A DNA stretch of 64,000 nucleotides from Streptomyces atratus (GCF_014648655.1 NZ_BMRN01000014.1:1-64000), one strand, 5' to 3'; counted from the first letter of the stretch, positions 33,134-42,936 are shown. Notes: generated from the sequence alone by a model not told the origin. A program made the numbers and translations.

Positions 33134-35533
33134 TTACTTGCGCGAGGCCCCGACCTTCACGGTCACCGTCGAGCCGTCGCGCGGCTCGCTGACGATCGTG
33201 ATCCGGGTGTTCGTGTCAGCGACCTGAACACTTCCGGTCTTGTTCTCGCTGTACCAGTAGGTTCCCTTGTGGTCGTCGAAGACCGGGATGCCGAGCTGCG
33301 GCTTGATCTTCAGCGCCACGTCGGCGTTGTGCAGCGTGAAGCCGTCGGTCGCCTGCCGGCTGAAGGGCGCGTCGAAGGGCTGGATCTTGTTGCGGATGAC
33401 CGTGCCGTCCGCCCACTTCAGCGGCTTGGCGTGTGCGTCGATCGGCAGGATCAGGCCCTTGCCCGGGTGGGTCGAGACGTTGTTGTCCTTCTGGGAGGTG
33501 TCCCAGAGCCAGATGAGCAGACCGTTCTGGTACGGGTAGTGCTCGACCCAGTCCGGACGGGTCTTGGAGAAGCCGAAGTTGTACGGGCCGACCTTGAGGG
33601 TCCGGTCGTAGCTGACGTACTGGCGGTTCTCCGCGATGTAGAACTGCGGGTAGTCCTTGGTGAACGACTCGCCGACGCGGGAGAAGCCCTTGGCGGTCCA
33701 GCCGTTGTCGTCGCCCTCGGCGTTGTCCGTGAAGAGCGCGGCACCGTCGGCGGTCACCGAGATCATATCGGCCGCGAAGCCGAGTTTGGCCATGCCGCCG
33801 TCGGTGGCGTAACGGAAGCGGATGTCGATCTTCTTGCCCGCGTAGGCGTCCAGCGGGTACGAGAGCTTCTGGTACTTGCCGGAGACGTCGGTCAGGGCCG
33901 GCTTGTCACTGGCGTCGCGCGGGATCGCCTTGCCGTCGGCGGTGCCGTCGATCGCGGTCCAGCTGGTGCCGCCGTTCTCCGACACCTCGGCGTAGAGGTA
34001 GTCGTAGTCCTTCTCGATGTCCCACCAGCCCGAAAGGTCGAGGGACGCCTTGGACTTGCCGGTCAGATCGACCGAACGGGACAGGGTGTTGTTGAGGTTG
34101 TCACCCATGTCGCTCCACCACTGCTTGGAGCCCTCGGCGGGCTTCGTGACAGCGGTGGTGACGGGCTTGTCGGGCAGCGAGACGAGGAGCGCCTGCTTGT
34201 CCTTGGTGTTGTACTCGGACACGCCCAGCTTGTGGGTGGAGTTCGTCGCGGCCTTGGCCTTGGCGTAGTCGAGCCAGCCCAGCTGGAGCTTGTCCCAGGC
34301 GGTCATGTCGCCGGGCAGGTCACCGATCTGGTTCTTGCCGGTGCCGAGCCAGGAGCCGGCCGACATCAGGGACCAGAAACCGACCGAGTTCTCGGCGCGG
34401 TTGGTGGTGTCGTAGAGGTCCGGCAGACCGAGGTCGTGGCCGTACTCGTGGGCGAAGACACCCAGGCCGCCGTTCTCGGGCTGCGCGGTGTAGTCGCCGA
34501 CCCAGATGCCGGTGTCACCGATCTCGGTGCCGCCGGCCTTGTTGTCGGCCGGGCCGGTCGCACCGGCGTCGGTGCCGTACGCGTACCAGCGGTGCGCCCA
34601 GATGGCGTTCTTGCCCTCGACGCCGCCGCCCGCGGACTCGTCCTCACCGGCGTGGACGATCTGGAAGTGGTCGATGTAGCCGTCGGGCTCGTTGAAGTTG
34701 CCGTCGTTGTCGTGGTCGTAACGGTCCCACTGGTCGTACTTCGCGAGGTCCGTCTTGATCTGCTCGGGCGTACGACCCTTGGCCTTCTGGTCGGCGGCCC
34801 AGGCGTTCACGCCGTCCTTGATCATGTCCCAGGCGTTGGCGCAGTTGGTCGAGCCGCAGTAGTTGGACCCGTAACGGGCCTCGTTGTACGGCACCTTGAC
34901 CCAGTCGGAGACCTCGCCGTCGACCGAGTAGCGTCCGGAGGACGTCTTCTCGTAGTACGTCTTCAGCGAGTCCTTGCCGGCACCCGTACCGAAGTAGAGG
35001 TCCTGGAAGTGTGCCTGGTTGTAGTCGGCCTGCCAGGCGGTGCTGTTGTCCTTCTTGGGGTCCGGCTTGGCTATCTTGTTGTGCGCCGGGCCGGGCGTGC
35101 CGCCGTACTTCGGAACGGCCGGCTCGGGGCCGTCGCCGTCCGGGTCGAACATGGTCGTGTTGTCGACCTTGTCGCCGAACTCCACCAGAACCGTGAAGAT
35201 CTTGTCGGTCTTCTCGCGGCCGAGCTCGACGTACTTCTTGTCGTCGAGCTTGACGACCTTGGAGCCGCCCCGCGTCGTCACCTTCTTGTCGCCCGCCATG
35301 ACCTGCTCCAGGGCGGCCTGACGCTGGGCGTCCTGCTGCTCGCTGAAGGGGCCCTGCAGGTCGTGCGCGTTGCCCTTGGCCGACCCCGGGTCGCGGCGGT
35401 CGGCTACCGGCGCCTTCGCCCCCGATGTGTGCTCATCCGCCTGGGCGGTGGCGAAAGCCGACGCCGTGGCGGCAGTGGCGGCCATGGCCACGACAACCGC
35501 TGCGGCGCGAAGCGCCCGTCTGTTAGTGGTCAC
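33134..35533 (-). CDS. Secreted immune inhibitor A-type metalloprotease (M6)
   Basis: 799 residues from a GTG at 35533 (VTTNRRALRAAAVVVAMAAT), with GGGGAGGAC upstream. A signal peptide runs to about residue 33, cleaving after A-T-A-Q-A. The M6 catalytic motif HEYGHDLGLPDLYD gives the zinc site H362-E363-x-x-H366. The rest includes a beta-sandwich region with calcium-type acidic loops and Y-L-Y-A-E-V-S-E-N-G-G-T-S-W. Proteins of this group are secreted, calcium-dependent, autoprocessed proteases. A terminator follows at 33072. Confidence 0.93.
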   Translation of the reverse strand: MTTNRRALRAAAVVVAMAATAATASAFATAQADEHTSGAKAPVADRRDPGSAKGNAHDLQGPFSEQQDAQRQAALEQVMAGDKKVTTRGGSKVVKLDDKKYVELGREKTDKIFTVLVEFGDKVDNTTMFDPDGDGPEPAVPKYGGTPGPAHNKIAKPDPKKDNSTAWQADYNQAHFQDLYFGTGAGKDSLKTYYEKTSSGRYSVDGEVSDWVKVPYNEARYGSNYCGSTNCANAWDMIKDGVNAWAADQKAKGRTPEQIKTDLAKYDQWDRYDHDNDGNFNEPDGYIDHFQIVHAGEDESAGGGVEGKNAIWAHRWYAYGTDAGATGPADNKAGGTEIGDTGIWVGDYTAQPENGGLGVFAHEYGHDLGLPDLYDTTNRAENSVGFWSLMSAGSWLGTGKNQIGDLPGDMTAWDKLQLGWLDYAKAKAATNSTHKLGVSEYNTKDKQALLVSLPDKPVTTAVTKPAEGSKQWWSDMGDNLNNTLSRSVDLTGKSKASLDLSGWWDIEKDYDYLYAEVSENGGTSWTAIDGTADGKAIPRDASDKPALTDVSGKYQKLSYPLDAYAGKKIDIRFRYATDGGMAKLGFAADMISVTADGAALFTDNAEGDDNGWTAKGFSRVGESFTKDYPQFYIAENRQYVSYDRTLKVGPYNFGFSKTRPDWVEHYPYQNGLLIWLWDTSQKDNNVSTHPGKGLILPIDAHAKPLKWADGTVIRNKIQPFDAPFSRQATDGFTLHNADVALKIKPQLGIPVFDDHKGTYWYSENKTGSVQVADTNTRITIVSEPRDGSTVTVKVGASRK

Positions 35534-35904
35534 TTGATGCAGTCCTCCCCGGCGTCCGCGGCTGCGGCCTGGGGTGGTGTAAAGGGGCCGCGCGCGGATA
35601 CGCGTCACAAGTGACGACATTCGACCGGAGTTACGCGAGAAAAGACAGACCTTGACTTGAACAGGCCAAGTGCACTATGCAGGAGCACATTTCCGTTATC
35701 CGGACGTTCACCATGTAGGCAACCAGCGCGTCCAGGAACGCGATTGGGGAACGGAATGAATCCGTGCGCCCCCCGTGCACCGGTACCGTGGGTTAGGTGA
35801 TGCTTACTACCGGTTCCTCACGGGCATCCACCGTCGTAGAGTCGCTCGACAGTGCGACCGTGTTGAGAGACTGCCCATCCGATGCCCCCAGGACGGATAC
35901 CGAC
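35534..35904. other. Divergent intergenic region
   Basis: About 370 bases between the protease (leftward) and a small membrane protein gene (rightward) hold both promoters. The inverted pair ACTTG (about 35656) and CAAGT (about 35669) are 8 bases apart. I see no gene; an in-frame upstream ATG at 35797 of the next gene lacks a ribosome binding site. Confidence 0.45.
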
Positions 35905-36270
35905 ATGCCGCGTATCACTGCCGCACAGATTTCCTACGGTTCGGTCACCGTCGTCTTCTCGACCCTCGCCATGCTGCTGCTCTCCCGTACGGGTTCGGGC
36001 CTCGGCGTCGCCGTCATCGGGACCGCGGCACTTGCGCTCGGCCTGCTGGTGGCCGTGACCGTACCCCACCCGTCCCGGGCGAAAACAGCGAAGTCGGCGA
36101 AGGCCGGGGCCGCAGTTCGTACGAACCAGGATGCGGTCTCGGCCGCCGTCGAGGCCGAAGGCCTCGCCCGCGACGGAGTCCAGGCCCCGATCCCGGCGGC
36201 CCGCACGGCCGAGCAGCGCGCCGCGGCGCGTGTGGACGAGCTGCTGGGCGAGCATTCCCTGCGGCGCTGA
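35905..36270 (+). CDS. Small two-helix membrane protein, function unknown
   Basis: 121 residues, ATG at 35905 after GGACGG. Two hydrophobic segments (VTVVFSTLAMLLLSR and VAVIGTAALALGLLVAV) are followed by an Ala/Lys/Glu-rich tail ending in a helical V-D-E-L-L-G-E-H-S-L-R-R. The tail is probably cytoplasmic. No family recognised. The gene is followed by an unusually long perfect terminator. Confidence 0.65.
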   Translation: MPRITAAQISYGSVTVVFSTLAMLLLSRTGSGLGVAVIGTAALALGLLVAVTVPHPSRAKTAKSAKAGAAVRTNQDAVSAAVEAEGLARDGVQAPIPAARTAEQRAAARVDELLGEHSLRR

Positions 36271-36274
36271 CGCA

Positions 36275-36333
36275 TACGGCCCCGGTCTCTGTACAGACTC
36301 GGTTTTCGAGTCTGTACAGAGACCGGGGCCGTA
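36275..36333. terminator. Very long perfect-stem terminator
   Basis: A 27-bp perfect stem (36275-36301 with 36307-36333) and a 5-base loop stand between the convergent genes ending at 36270 and 36370. Confidence 0.85.
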
Positions 36334-36369
36334 AGGCGCAGGAGGGGCCCAGGAAGCGTCCGGCACCCC

Positions 36370-37092
36370 CTAGTCGGTCTGGACGACCACCGTCTTCGCC
36401 GCCTTGTCGTGGAGGCCCTGCCGGTACGGCTTGTCCGTGAACATGAGCACGATGTTGATCAGCCACCACAGGCACGGGCAGCACAGCAGCGCCGGCAGCC
36501 ACAGCACCACGGCCCGCAGGAACGACGCACCGCTGTCCGGCACCCGGCCGTCGTTGAGCATCGCGACCCGCAGCTTCAACAGCCGCTTGCCGATGGTCCG
36601 GCCGTCCTTGTGTGTGAAGTACGTGTCGTACCCGACGTAGACCACCAGACCGATCAGCGACCAGAGCAACTGGTGCCCGCTGTACGTCTGGCTGAAGACA
36701 TCGCTGAAGTTGCTGTTGCCGCTGTTGTTGTCGCGCATCTCGACCGCGCCGCCCCACGGCAACGAGATCAGATACAGCGGGATCGAGATGATCAGGAAGT
36801 CGATCAGCCGGGCCAGAATCCGCTTGCCGGGCTCGCCGAGCGGCGGCATACCGGCCAGCGGATCCACGCCCCCGTACGGACCACCGCCGCCGTAGGGACC
36901 GGAATCGTACGGCGGCGGCGGTGGAGGAGGAGGCGGCGGAGCGCTGTCGTAGGGCGAACCCGACGGCGGCCCCTGCGGCCCCTGCGGCCCCTGCGGCTCC
37001 CGCGGCCCCTGCGGTTCCTGCGGTTCCTGCGGCTTCTTGAGGAACGGGTCTTCCTCGGGCGGCTGACCGGACGTCGGCTGATCGTTGCTCAT
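36370..37092 (-). CDS. RDD-family membrane protein with Pro-rich head
   Basis: 240 residues. The first 85 are a Pro/Gln/Glu/Gly-rich head with Q-G-P and E-P-Q repeats and a run of ten prolines. The RDD membrane domain follows (RILARLIDFLIISIPLYL, with the R-x-x-D-F typical of the family), then KDGRTIGKRLLKLRVAML and a third helix near the end, then K-A-A-K-T-V-V-V. It forms a pair with a second RDD protein upstream (133 bases). Substrate unknown. Confidence 0.88.
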   Translation of the reverse strand: MSNDQPTSGQPPEEDPFLKKPQEPQEPQGPREPQGPQGPQGPPSGSPYDSAPPPPPPPPPPYDSGPYGGGGPYGGVDPLAGMPPLGEPGKRILARLIDFLIISIPLYLISLPWGGAVEMRDNNSGNSNFSDVFSQTYSGHQLLWSLIGLVVYVGYDTYFTHKDGRTIGKRLLKLRVAMLNDGRVPDSGASFLRAVVLWLPALLCCPCLWWLINIVLMFTDKPYRQGLHDKAAKTVVVQTD

Positions 37093-37225
37093 GGGGGCAG
37101 TGCACCCCGGCCCACGGGCACCCGCAACGGCTCGGGTGCGTTCGGGGGAACGGCACGTCCCCCGAAGGCCCCTCCCCCGATGAGCCGTCAGCCGGAGGAG
37201 TGGTCTCCGCGGCCCTCGCGCACAA

Positions 37226-38887
37226 TCAGCCCGCTACGAAGGTGCGCGCCGCCTTGTCGTGCCAGCACTGGCGCCACGGCCGGTCGAACAGGCACCAGAG
37301 CACATTGACCACTCCGACCACCAGGACGCCCAGCACGCCGTAGACCAGCCAGCGGCGCAGCGCGGCGCCGAAGGACGGGGCCTCGTGGGACTCGATGTCC
37401 CGCACTTCGAGTCCGCAGAGCTTCTTGCCGAGCGTACGGCCCCACTTGGCGGTCGGCAGCGCCTCCAGCAGGACGCCGAGCACGAGGAACGCGCCGAGCA
37501 CCCCACCGAACAGAACGGCCGTGGTGGAGTCCACCAGCCAGACGGTGACCGTCTCACCGGACAGCTTCGCCGCGCTGATCTTCTCGTCGATGTGGTCCAT
37601 CGCCCGCGAGACGAGCGGGAAGCCGATCGCGCCGACGAGCGCCGCCAGCACCACCGTGTCGACGAGCCGGGCGGTGAACCTCCTGCCGAGTCCGGCGGGC
37701 CTGGCCGATGCCTGGGCCTGCGCCAGCTGCTGGAAGGGGTCGCTGACCGGGGGCTTCCAGGGCACGACGGGCTGGTCCGGCTGTCCACCGTGCGCACCGA
37801 GCTGTGGGTGAGGCTGCTGTCCCAGGAGCGGGGGGTGGGGTTGGGGTTGGGGTTGGTGTTGCTGAGGCTGAGCCGCCTGGTCGGGCTGGGCGAGTTGGTG
37901 GACCTGCTGCGCCCAGGAGGCGGCACCGCCGCCGGGGCCCGGGGTGAGAGGGCTGTTGAGCTCGGCGGGGGCCGGGGCGGGGGCCCGGTTCTGAGCCGGG
38001 GCGGGAGCCTGGGCCTGTACGGGGGCGGGGGTCTGGGCCTGTGCGGGGGCGGGGGTCTGGGCCTGTGCGGGGGCGGGGGTCTGGGCCTGTGCGGGGGCGG
38101 GAGCCTGGGCCTGTGCGGGGGGCTGCGCGCCGGCCCCGGGGGCGATCGCGCGGATCGCCATCGTCCCGTCCGCAGGCACCTGTTCCGTCGTCCGGGGAGC
38201 CGGCGGCCGGCCGCCCCGGCCCACGGCGCGGATCGCGGCCGTGTTCTCGGGGGCTTGGCTCCTGCCGTCACGCATGCCCGGCAGTGCACCGCCCGTCGGA
38301 TCCGGGGAGGCCGGTCGGCGCGGGTCTGCGGGAACACGGTCGACGGGCTCCCGGACCGCGGGGGTCCGATCGACAGGCTCCCGGACCGCGGGGGTCCGGT
38401 CCGCAGGGACACGATCGGCCGGGGCCCGGTCCGCAGGCGTACGCGGATCCCGGCCGGACTCCGGTCCCGACGGCGGCCGGCTCTGCTCGCTCTGCCGACC
38501 CGGCTCGCCCTGTCCGCCGGGCTGCCCGGCGCCGCCCCAGGAGACCCGCCGGTCGCGTTCGCCGCCGAAGCCGGTCTGCCGGGAGGCGTCGGCCTGCCAG
38601 GCGGTGGCCGGTTCGGGGCGGTTGTCCGCGTACGGCTCCTCGTCGAGGAAGACCGGACCGGTCTCGTCCACCGGCGCGGGCGCCGGGGCCGACGGCTGCG
38701 GCTGCGGTTCGGCCGCCGCTCCGGACGACGTTGCGGGCATCGGCTCGCCCTGCTGAGGGGCGGGCCGGCTCGTGCCGGGCACCCACGAAGCGCCGTTCCA
38801 GTACCGGACATATCCGGGAATGGACGGGTCGGGGTAGTACCCCTCGCGGGGGCTATCGTCACCGGGTGCCGGGGTTGGGGCGCTCAT
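37226..38887 (-). CDS. DUF2510-RDD membrane protein with long low-complexity region
   Basis: 553 residues from the ATG at 38887. An N-terminal DUF2510 module (GYYPDPSIPGYVRYWNGASW) is followed by about 350 residues of low-complexity Pro/Ala/Gln/Arg sequence. Two repeats stand out: A-P-A-Q-A-Q-T-P units, and D-R-T-P-A-V-R-E-P-V units. The C-terminal 150 residues are an RDD domain (RRFTARLVDTVVLAALVG, then TLGKKLCGLEVRDI). It is the larger of two adjacent RDD genes on one strand and probably anchors in the membrane with the long part inside. Confidence 0.85.
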   Translation of the reverse strand: MSAPTPAPGDDSPREGYYPDPSIPGYVRYWNGASWVPGTSRPAPQQGEPMPATSSGAAAEPQPQPSAPAPAPVDETGPVFLDEEPYADNRPEPATAWQADASRQTGFGGERDRRVSWGGAGQPGGQGEPGRQSEQSRPPSGPESGRDPRTPADRAPADRVPADRTPAVREPVDRTPAVREPVDRVPADPRRPASPDPTGGALPGMRDGRSQAPENTAAIRAVGRGGRPPAPRTTEQVPADGTMAIRAIAPGAGAQPPAQAQAPAPAQAQTPAPAQAQTPAPAQAQTPAPVQAQAPAPAQNRAPAPAPAELNSPLTPGPGGGAASWAQQVHQLAQPDQAAQPQQHQPQPQPHPPLLGQQPHPQLGAHGGQPDQPVVPWKPPVSDPFQQLAQAQASARPAGLGRRFTARLVDTVVLAALVGAIGFPLVSRAMDHIDEKISAAKLSGETVTVWLVDSTTAVLFGGVLGAFLVLGVLLEALPTAKWGRTLGKKLCGLEVRDIESHEAPSFGAALRRWLVYGVLGVLVVGVVNVLWCLFDRPWRQCWHDKAARTFVAG

Positions 38888-39099
38888 CACCGTGGTCCCG
38901 TATCTCTTCGAGGCCTCAATACAACGGGTCCACATCTATCAGACGCCCGCGTACCCCTGGGCCGGTCCAGGGGTTTGAGCCACTTTCCGGTCACGCAGAA
39001 ATTTTTTCCGGAAGTCGCGTAATAGATGGCGAGGAGGGCGCTCTCTCCCTGTGCGGCCCGGTCGCGGAACCGGCCCACAGGCACCGAAAGGACGCACTC

Positions 39100-39576
39100 A
39101 TGCACACCGTCGTGGAACGCGAACTGGAGCTCAGGCTGGTTCTGTCGCCCGAGCGCAGCATCCCCGTCCCTGCCCGGCTGACGTACCGCACGGAGGACCC
39201 GTACGCCGTGCACGTCGCCTTTCACGTCGGCTCCGACTTCCCCGTCCACTGGACGTTCGCCCGCGATCTGCTGGTCGAGGGCGTGTTCCGGCCGTGCGGC
39301 CAGGGGGATGTGCGGATCTGGCCCACCAAGGTCGACCGGCGCAACGTCATCTTCGTGGCCCTGGCCTCGCCCGACGGCGACGCCCTTCTGGAGGTGCCGT
39401 CCGCCGTGGTGGCCACCTGGGTGGAGCGGACTCTGCGGCTGGTTCCGCCGGGTACGGAGACCGAGCGGCTCGGCATCGACGAGGCCCTCGCCGAGCTGCT
39501 CGCGCCGCTGCCGGCCGACGATCTGTGGCTGAGCGAGCCGTGGGCGTCGGACGAGTGGCAGGACGGCGAGGCGTGA
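39100..39576 (+). CDS. ssgG: SsgA-family sporulation-specific cell division protein
   Basis: 158 residues from the ATG at 39100, behind GAAAGGA. The SsgA-like protein fold is evident: RLVLSPERSIPVPARLTYRT, DPYAVHVAFHVGSDFPVHWTFARDLLVEGVF, GDVRIWPTKVDRRNVIFVAL and VERTLRLVPPGTE. These small actinomycete proteins guide septum placement and peptidoglycan remodelling in sporulation. The symbol is inferred from position (after the RDD pair and before the oxidase, as I recall for SsgG in S. coelicolor) and not from a comparison among paralogs. Confidence 0.85.
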   Translation: MHTVVERELELRLVLSPERSIPVPARLTYRTEDPYAVHVAFHVGSDFPVHWTFARDLLVEGVFRPCGQGDVRIWPTKVDRRNVIFVALASPDGDALLEVPSAVVATWVERTLRLVPPGTETERLGIDEALAELLAPLPADDLWLSEPWASDEWQDGEA

Positions 39577-39598
39577 GCGGGCGCGGCCTGGCCGGCCG

Positions 39599-40966
39599 TC
39601 AGAACACCTTGCCCGGGTTGAGCAGCCCGAGCGGGTCGAACGCCTGCTTGATGCCCCGGTGCAGTTCGACGCTCACCTCGCCGAGCTCACGCGCGAGCCA
39701 TTCCTTCTTCAGGACGCCGACGCCGTGTTCACCGGTGATCGTGCCGCCGAGTTCCAGGCCGAGCGCCATGATCTCGTCGAAGGATTCCCGGGCCCGCCGG
39801 GACTCGTCGGCGTCGGTGTGGTCGAAGCAGACGACGGGGTGGGTGTTGCCGTCGCCCGCGTGCGCGCAGACGCCGATGGTGAGGTCGTACTTCTCGGCGA
39901 CGGCGGCGGTGCCTTCGAGCATCGCGCCGAGCTTCGAGCGCGGTACGCAGACGTCGTCGATCATCGTGGCCGACTTGACCGTCTCCAGTGCGGTGAGCGA
40001 CATCCGCCGGGCCTGGAGCAGCATTTCGGACTCGGCGGCGTCCTCAGCGGGGACCACCTCGGTGGCGCCCGCCGTGGTGCACAGCTCGGCGACGGCGGCC
40101 AGGTCGGCCGACGGGTCCGGGGTGTCGAAGGCGGCGAGCAGGAGCGCCTCGGTGGTGTCGGGGAGGCCCATGTTGGCCATCCTGTTGACGGCATGGACTG
40201 TTGTACGGTCCATCAGTTCGAGGAGTGACGGGGTGTGACCGCGCTCCATGATCCGGCAGATCGCCTCGCAGGCGGTGGCCGCGCTCGGGAACTCGGCGGC
40301 CAGGACCAGCTGCTGCGGCGGCCGGGGCTTCAGCGCGAGCACGGCCTTGACGACGATGCCGAGGCTGCCCTCCGAGCCGACGAAGAGCCGGGTGAGGTCG
40401 TATCCGGCGACGCCCTTGGCGGTACGGCGGCCGGTCGTGAGCAGCCGCCCGTCGGCGAGGACGACCTCCAGGCCGAGTACGTACTCGGCGGTGACCCCGT
40501 ACTTCACGCAGCACAGACCGCCGGACGCGGTGCCGATGTTGCCGCCGATGGTGCACGTCTCCCAGCTGGAGGGGTCCGGCGGGTAGTAGAGACCGTGCTC
40601 GTTGACCGCCCGGGACAGCACCGCGTTGATGACGCCCGGTTCGACGACGGCGATCCGGTCGACGGGGCTGATCTCCAGGATCCGGTCCATCTTCACCAGG
40701 GACAGCACGATGCAGTCGTCGCAGGCGTTGGCCGCGCCCGACAGACCGGTACGGGCTCCCTGCGGGACGACCGGGACGCGCAGGGCCGTGGCTGTGCGCA
40801 TGACGTGCTGGACCTGCTCGACCGTGCGCGGGAGCACGACGACGGCCGGCGTTCCCGCATCGCAGAAGCTCGCCATGTCGTGGGCGTAGGAGGCGATGAC
40901 GTCCGGATCGGTGGTCAGGGCCTCGGCGGGCAGACCCGCACGCAGTTGTTCGAGAAGACCGTTCAT
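39599..40966 (-). CDS. FAD-linked oxidase (GlcD-like D-2-hydroxyacid dehydrogenase)
   Basis: 455 residues from the ATG at 40966. The PCMH-type FAD-binding domain (VVVLPRTVEQVQHVMRTAT, VVPQGARTGLSGAANA, then CTIGGNIGTASGGLCCVKYG) is followed by the FAD-oxidase C-domain ending with the glycolate-oxidase signature C-A-H-A-G-D-G-N-T-H-P and G-x-I-T-G-E-H-G-V-G-x-L-K. Such enzymes oxidise glycolate or D-lactate to keto acids. It is convergent with the sporulation gene and divergent from the TPR gene. Confidence 0.93.
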   Translation of the reverse strand: MNGLLEQLRAGLPAEALTTDPDVIASYAHDMASFCDAGTPAVVVLPRTVEQVQHVMRTATALRVPVVPQGARTGLSGAANACDDCIVLSLVKMDRILEISPVDRIAVVEPGVINAVLSRAVNEHGLYYPPDPSSWETCTIGGNIGTASGGLCCVKYGVTAEYVLGLEVVLADGRLLTTGRRTAKGVAGYDLTRLFVGSEGSLGIVVKAVLALKPRPPQQLVLAAEFPSAATACEAICRIMERGHTPSLLELMDRTTVHAVNRMANMGLPDTTEALLLAAFDTPDPSADLAAVAELCTTAGATEVVPAEDAAESEMLLQARRMSLTALETVKSATMIDDVCVPRSKLGAMLEGTAAVAEKYDLTIGVCAHAGDGNTHPVVCFDHTDADESRRARESFDEIMALGLELGGTITGEHGVGVLKKEWLARELGEVSVELHRGIKQAFDPLGLLNPGKVF

Positions 40967-41063
40967 GATCCAAGCGTGGCACTCGGGCCCATTGGTGTGA
41001 ACCCGTCTGCCGCAGCCTCCGCAAGGCGCGGTGTGCTCTTCGTACTGACGCAGAGTGATCGGC

Positions 41064-42812
41064 ATGGATGTCACGCCGCAGCAGCCTCCGCAGTCCCCCG
41101 ATTCGACCGAGCCTCCCCTTGAACCTCCCGGAACCGGCCCCGCACCGCCGGACCCGGCGTCGCCCGGCCCGGCCCCGTCCGAACTGCCGCCCCTTTCGCT
41201 GCGTACGACGCTGCGCAGGGCGGCCATGGGTGCGGTGGCGGGTGCGGTACTGGTGACAGGTGCGGTGGTGGCCGTGCCGGAGGACGAGAAGAAGTCCGCG
41301 CCGCCGCCCGCGCCCGGTCCGGTTTCGCGGGCCCTGAAGGCCAGGGACATGGGCTCCCCCGCCTCGCTCTCCGATCTGACGGCGCTGATCGGGGACCGGC
41401 AGCAGTGGGTGGGCACGCATCCGTCCGACGCGCCGTCGTGGGCGTTGCTCGGCACGGCCTATGTGGAGTGGGGGCAGCGTTCCGCGGACGCGGCGTACTA
41501 CAGCCGGGCCGAACAGGCGCTGAAGCGTTCGCTGGACGTACAGCCGGGTGAGAAAGGGAACACGGCGGCCTGGGTGGGGCTCGCGACGCTCGCCAATGCC
41601 CGGCACGACTTCGTCACGGCGAAGAAGTGGGGTGAGACGGTACGGGCACGGCAGCCGAAACAGTGGAACGTGTATCCGGCCCTGATCGACGCGTACAACG
41701 GCCTCGGTGACTACGAGTCCGCGAACACTGCGGTGGAGAAGTTCACGGCGCTGCACTCCGGCGCCCCGGCTCTCATCCGGACGGCGCAGAGGTACCGGGA
41801 CCTCGGCCGGCGCGAGGACGCGCAGGCCGACGCGCAGGCCGCGGCGGACCGGGCCACCACACCGGCGCAGAAGGCGGAATGCCTGTATCTGCTGGGCGAA
41901 CTGGCCTGGGAGCGTGGCGAGCCCGACAAGGCGGTGGCGCAGTACAGCGCGGCGCTGCGGACCGACCGTGCCCATCCGTCGCTCGCGGGCCGGGCCAGGG
42001 CGCTGGTGGCGCTCGGCCGTACGGACGAGGCCGAGCGCGACTACAAGGCGGCGCTGGCCAACCTCCCCCGGCCCGAATACATGCTGGCGCTGGGCGAGTT
42101 GTACGAGTCGCTGGGCCGGGACGAAGATGCCCGCAGCCAGTACGCGCAGCTCGGCACGGCTCTCGCGCGTGACGACGGCGAGGGCGTGGACAACGCAGCT
42201 CTGCGCGGCCGTTTCGAGACCGATCACGGGGACCCGGCCGCGGCGGTGAAGCTGCTGAAGGCGGAGTGGGACCGGTCGCACCGCAGCGCGGCGGTGGCGG
42301 ACGCGCTGGGCTGGGCGCTGCACCGCTCCGGCGACTCGTCCTCCGCGCTGCAGTACGCGACGCGGGCGGTCGACACGGATGGGCAGAACGCCTCGTACAT
42401 GTCCCACCTGGGCGCGATCCAGCAGGCGTTGAAGGACTACGGTCCGGCGCGCCGCAATCTGGCGGAGGCCCTGCTCATCAACCCGCACTTCTCGCCGCTG
42501 GAAGGCCCTGCGGCCCAGAAGGCCCTGGATTCCCTGGGCGGCCCTCCGGCTGACGTCCCGCAGGGCATGCAGCCCGCCCGGGCACCCGATCCGGCGCCGG
42601 AGCCGCGGCCCGTCGCACCGGCGCCGCAGCGGCAGGCGCCCGCTAAGGCCCCGGCCTCGCATGTGTTGAGCAGCCCGCTGACGGGGCAGCCGGTACTTCG
42701 CCCGGGTCCCGCGTCGGTCCGGCCGCCGGACGGCCCGCACATCGCAGGCCGTCCGGCGATTTCCGTCGACGGCGAGGTCGCGGGGGAGAGAGTGGGCGTC
42801 CGTCGGCGATGA
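41064..42812 (+). CDS. TPR-repeat membrane-anchored protein
   Basis: 582 residues using ATG at 41064 (a GTG at 41055 is in frame). A Pro-rich head is followed by one membrane helix (about 55-75: AAMGAVAGAVLVTGAVVAV). The body contains some ten tetratricopeptide units (for example AWALLGTAYVEWGQRSADAA, ECLYLLGELAWERGEPDKAV, YMLALGELYESLGRDEDARS). The C-terminal about 80 residues are Pro/Ala-rich. It is a scaffold-type protein, probably facing outward after the helix. Partners unknown. Confidence 0.85.
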   Translation: MDVTPQQPPQSPDSTEPPLEPPGTGPAPPDPASPGPAPSELPPLSLRTTLRRAAMGAVAGAVLVTGAVVAVPEDEKKSAPPPAPGPVSRALKARDMGSPASLSDLTALIGDRQQWVGTHPSDAPSWALLGTAYVEWGQRSADAAYYSRAEQALKRSLDVQPGEKGNTAAWVGLATLANARHDFVTAKKWGETVRARQPKQWNVYPALIDAYNGLGDYESANTAVEKFTALHSGAPALIRTAQRYRDLGRREDAQADAQAAADRATTPAQKAECLYLLGELAWERGEPDKAVAQYSAALRTDRAHPSLAGRARALVALGRTDEAERDYKAALANLPRPEYMLALGELYESLGRDEDARSQYAQLGTALARDDGEGVDNAALRGRFETDHGDPAAAVKLLKAEWDRSHRSAAVADALGWALHRSGDSSSALQYATRAVDTDGQNASYMSHLGAIQQALKDYGPARRNLAEALLINPHFSPLEGPAAQKALDSLGGPPADVPQGMQPARAPDPAPEPRPVAPAPQRQAPAKAPASHVLSSPLTGQPVLRPGPASVRPPDGPHIAGRPAISVDGEVAGERVGVRRR

Positions 42813-42936
42813 CCAGGCGGGTACCGACGGCGTGGTACTCGGGGCCGTCGGCCGGGTCCGCGAAGGTGACCGTGCAGGACGCCGAGTCGCGGTCGCCGCC
42901 CCGACAGCGCGCCCTCCGGGCACGGGCAACATATGA

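Noticed and set aside
33269..35614. A 781-residue plus-strand frame opposite the M6 protease
   Set aside because: Val/Leu/Gly-rich antisense shadow; the minus strand has a signal peptide, HEYGH and a ribosome binding site.
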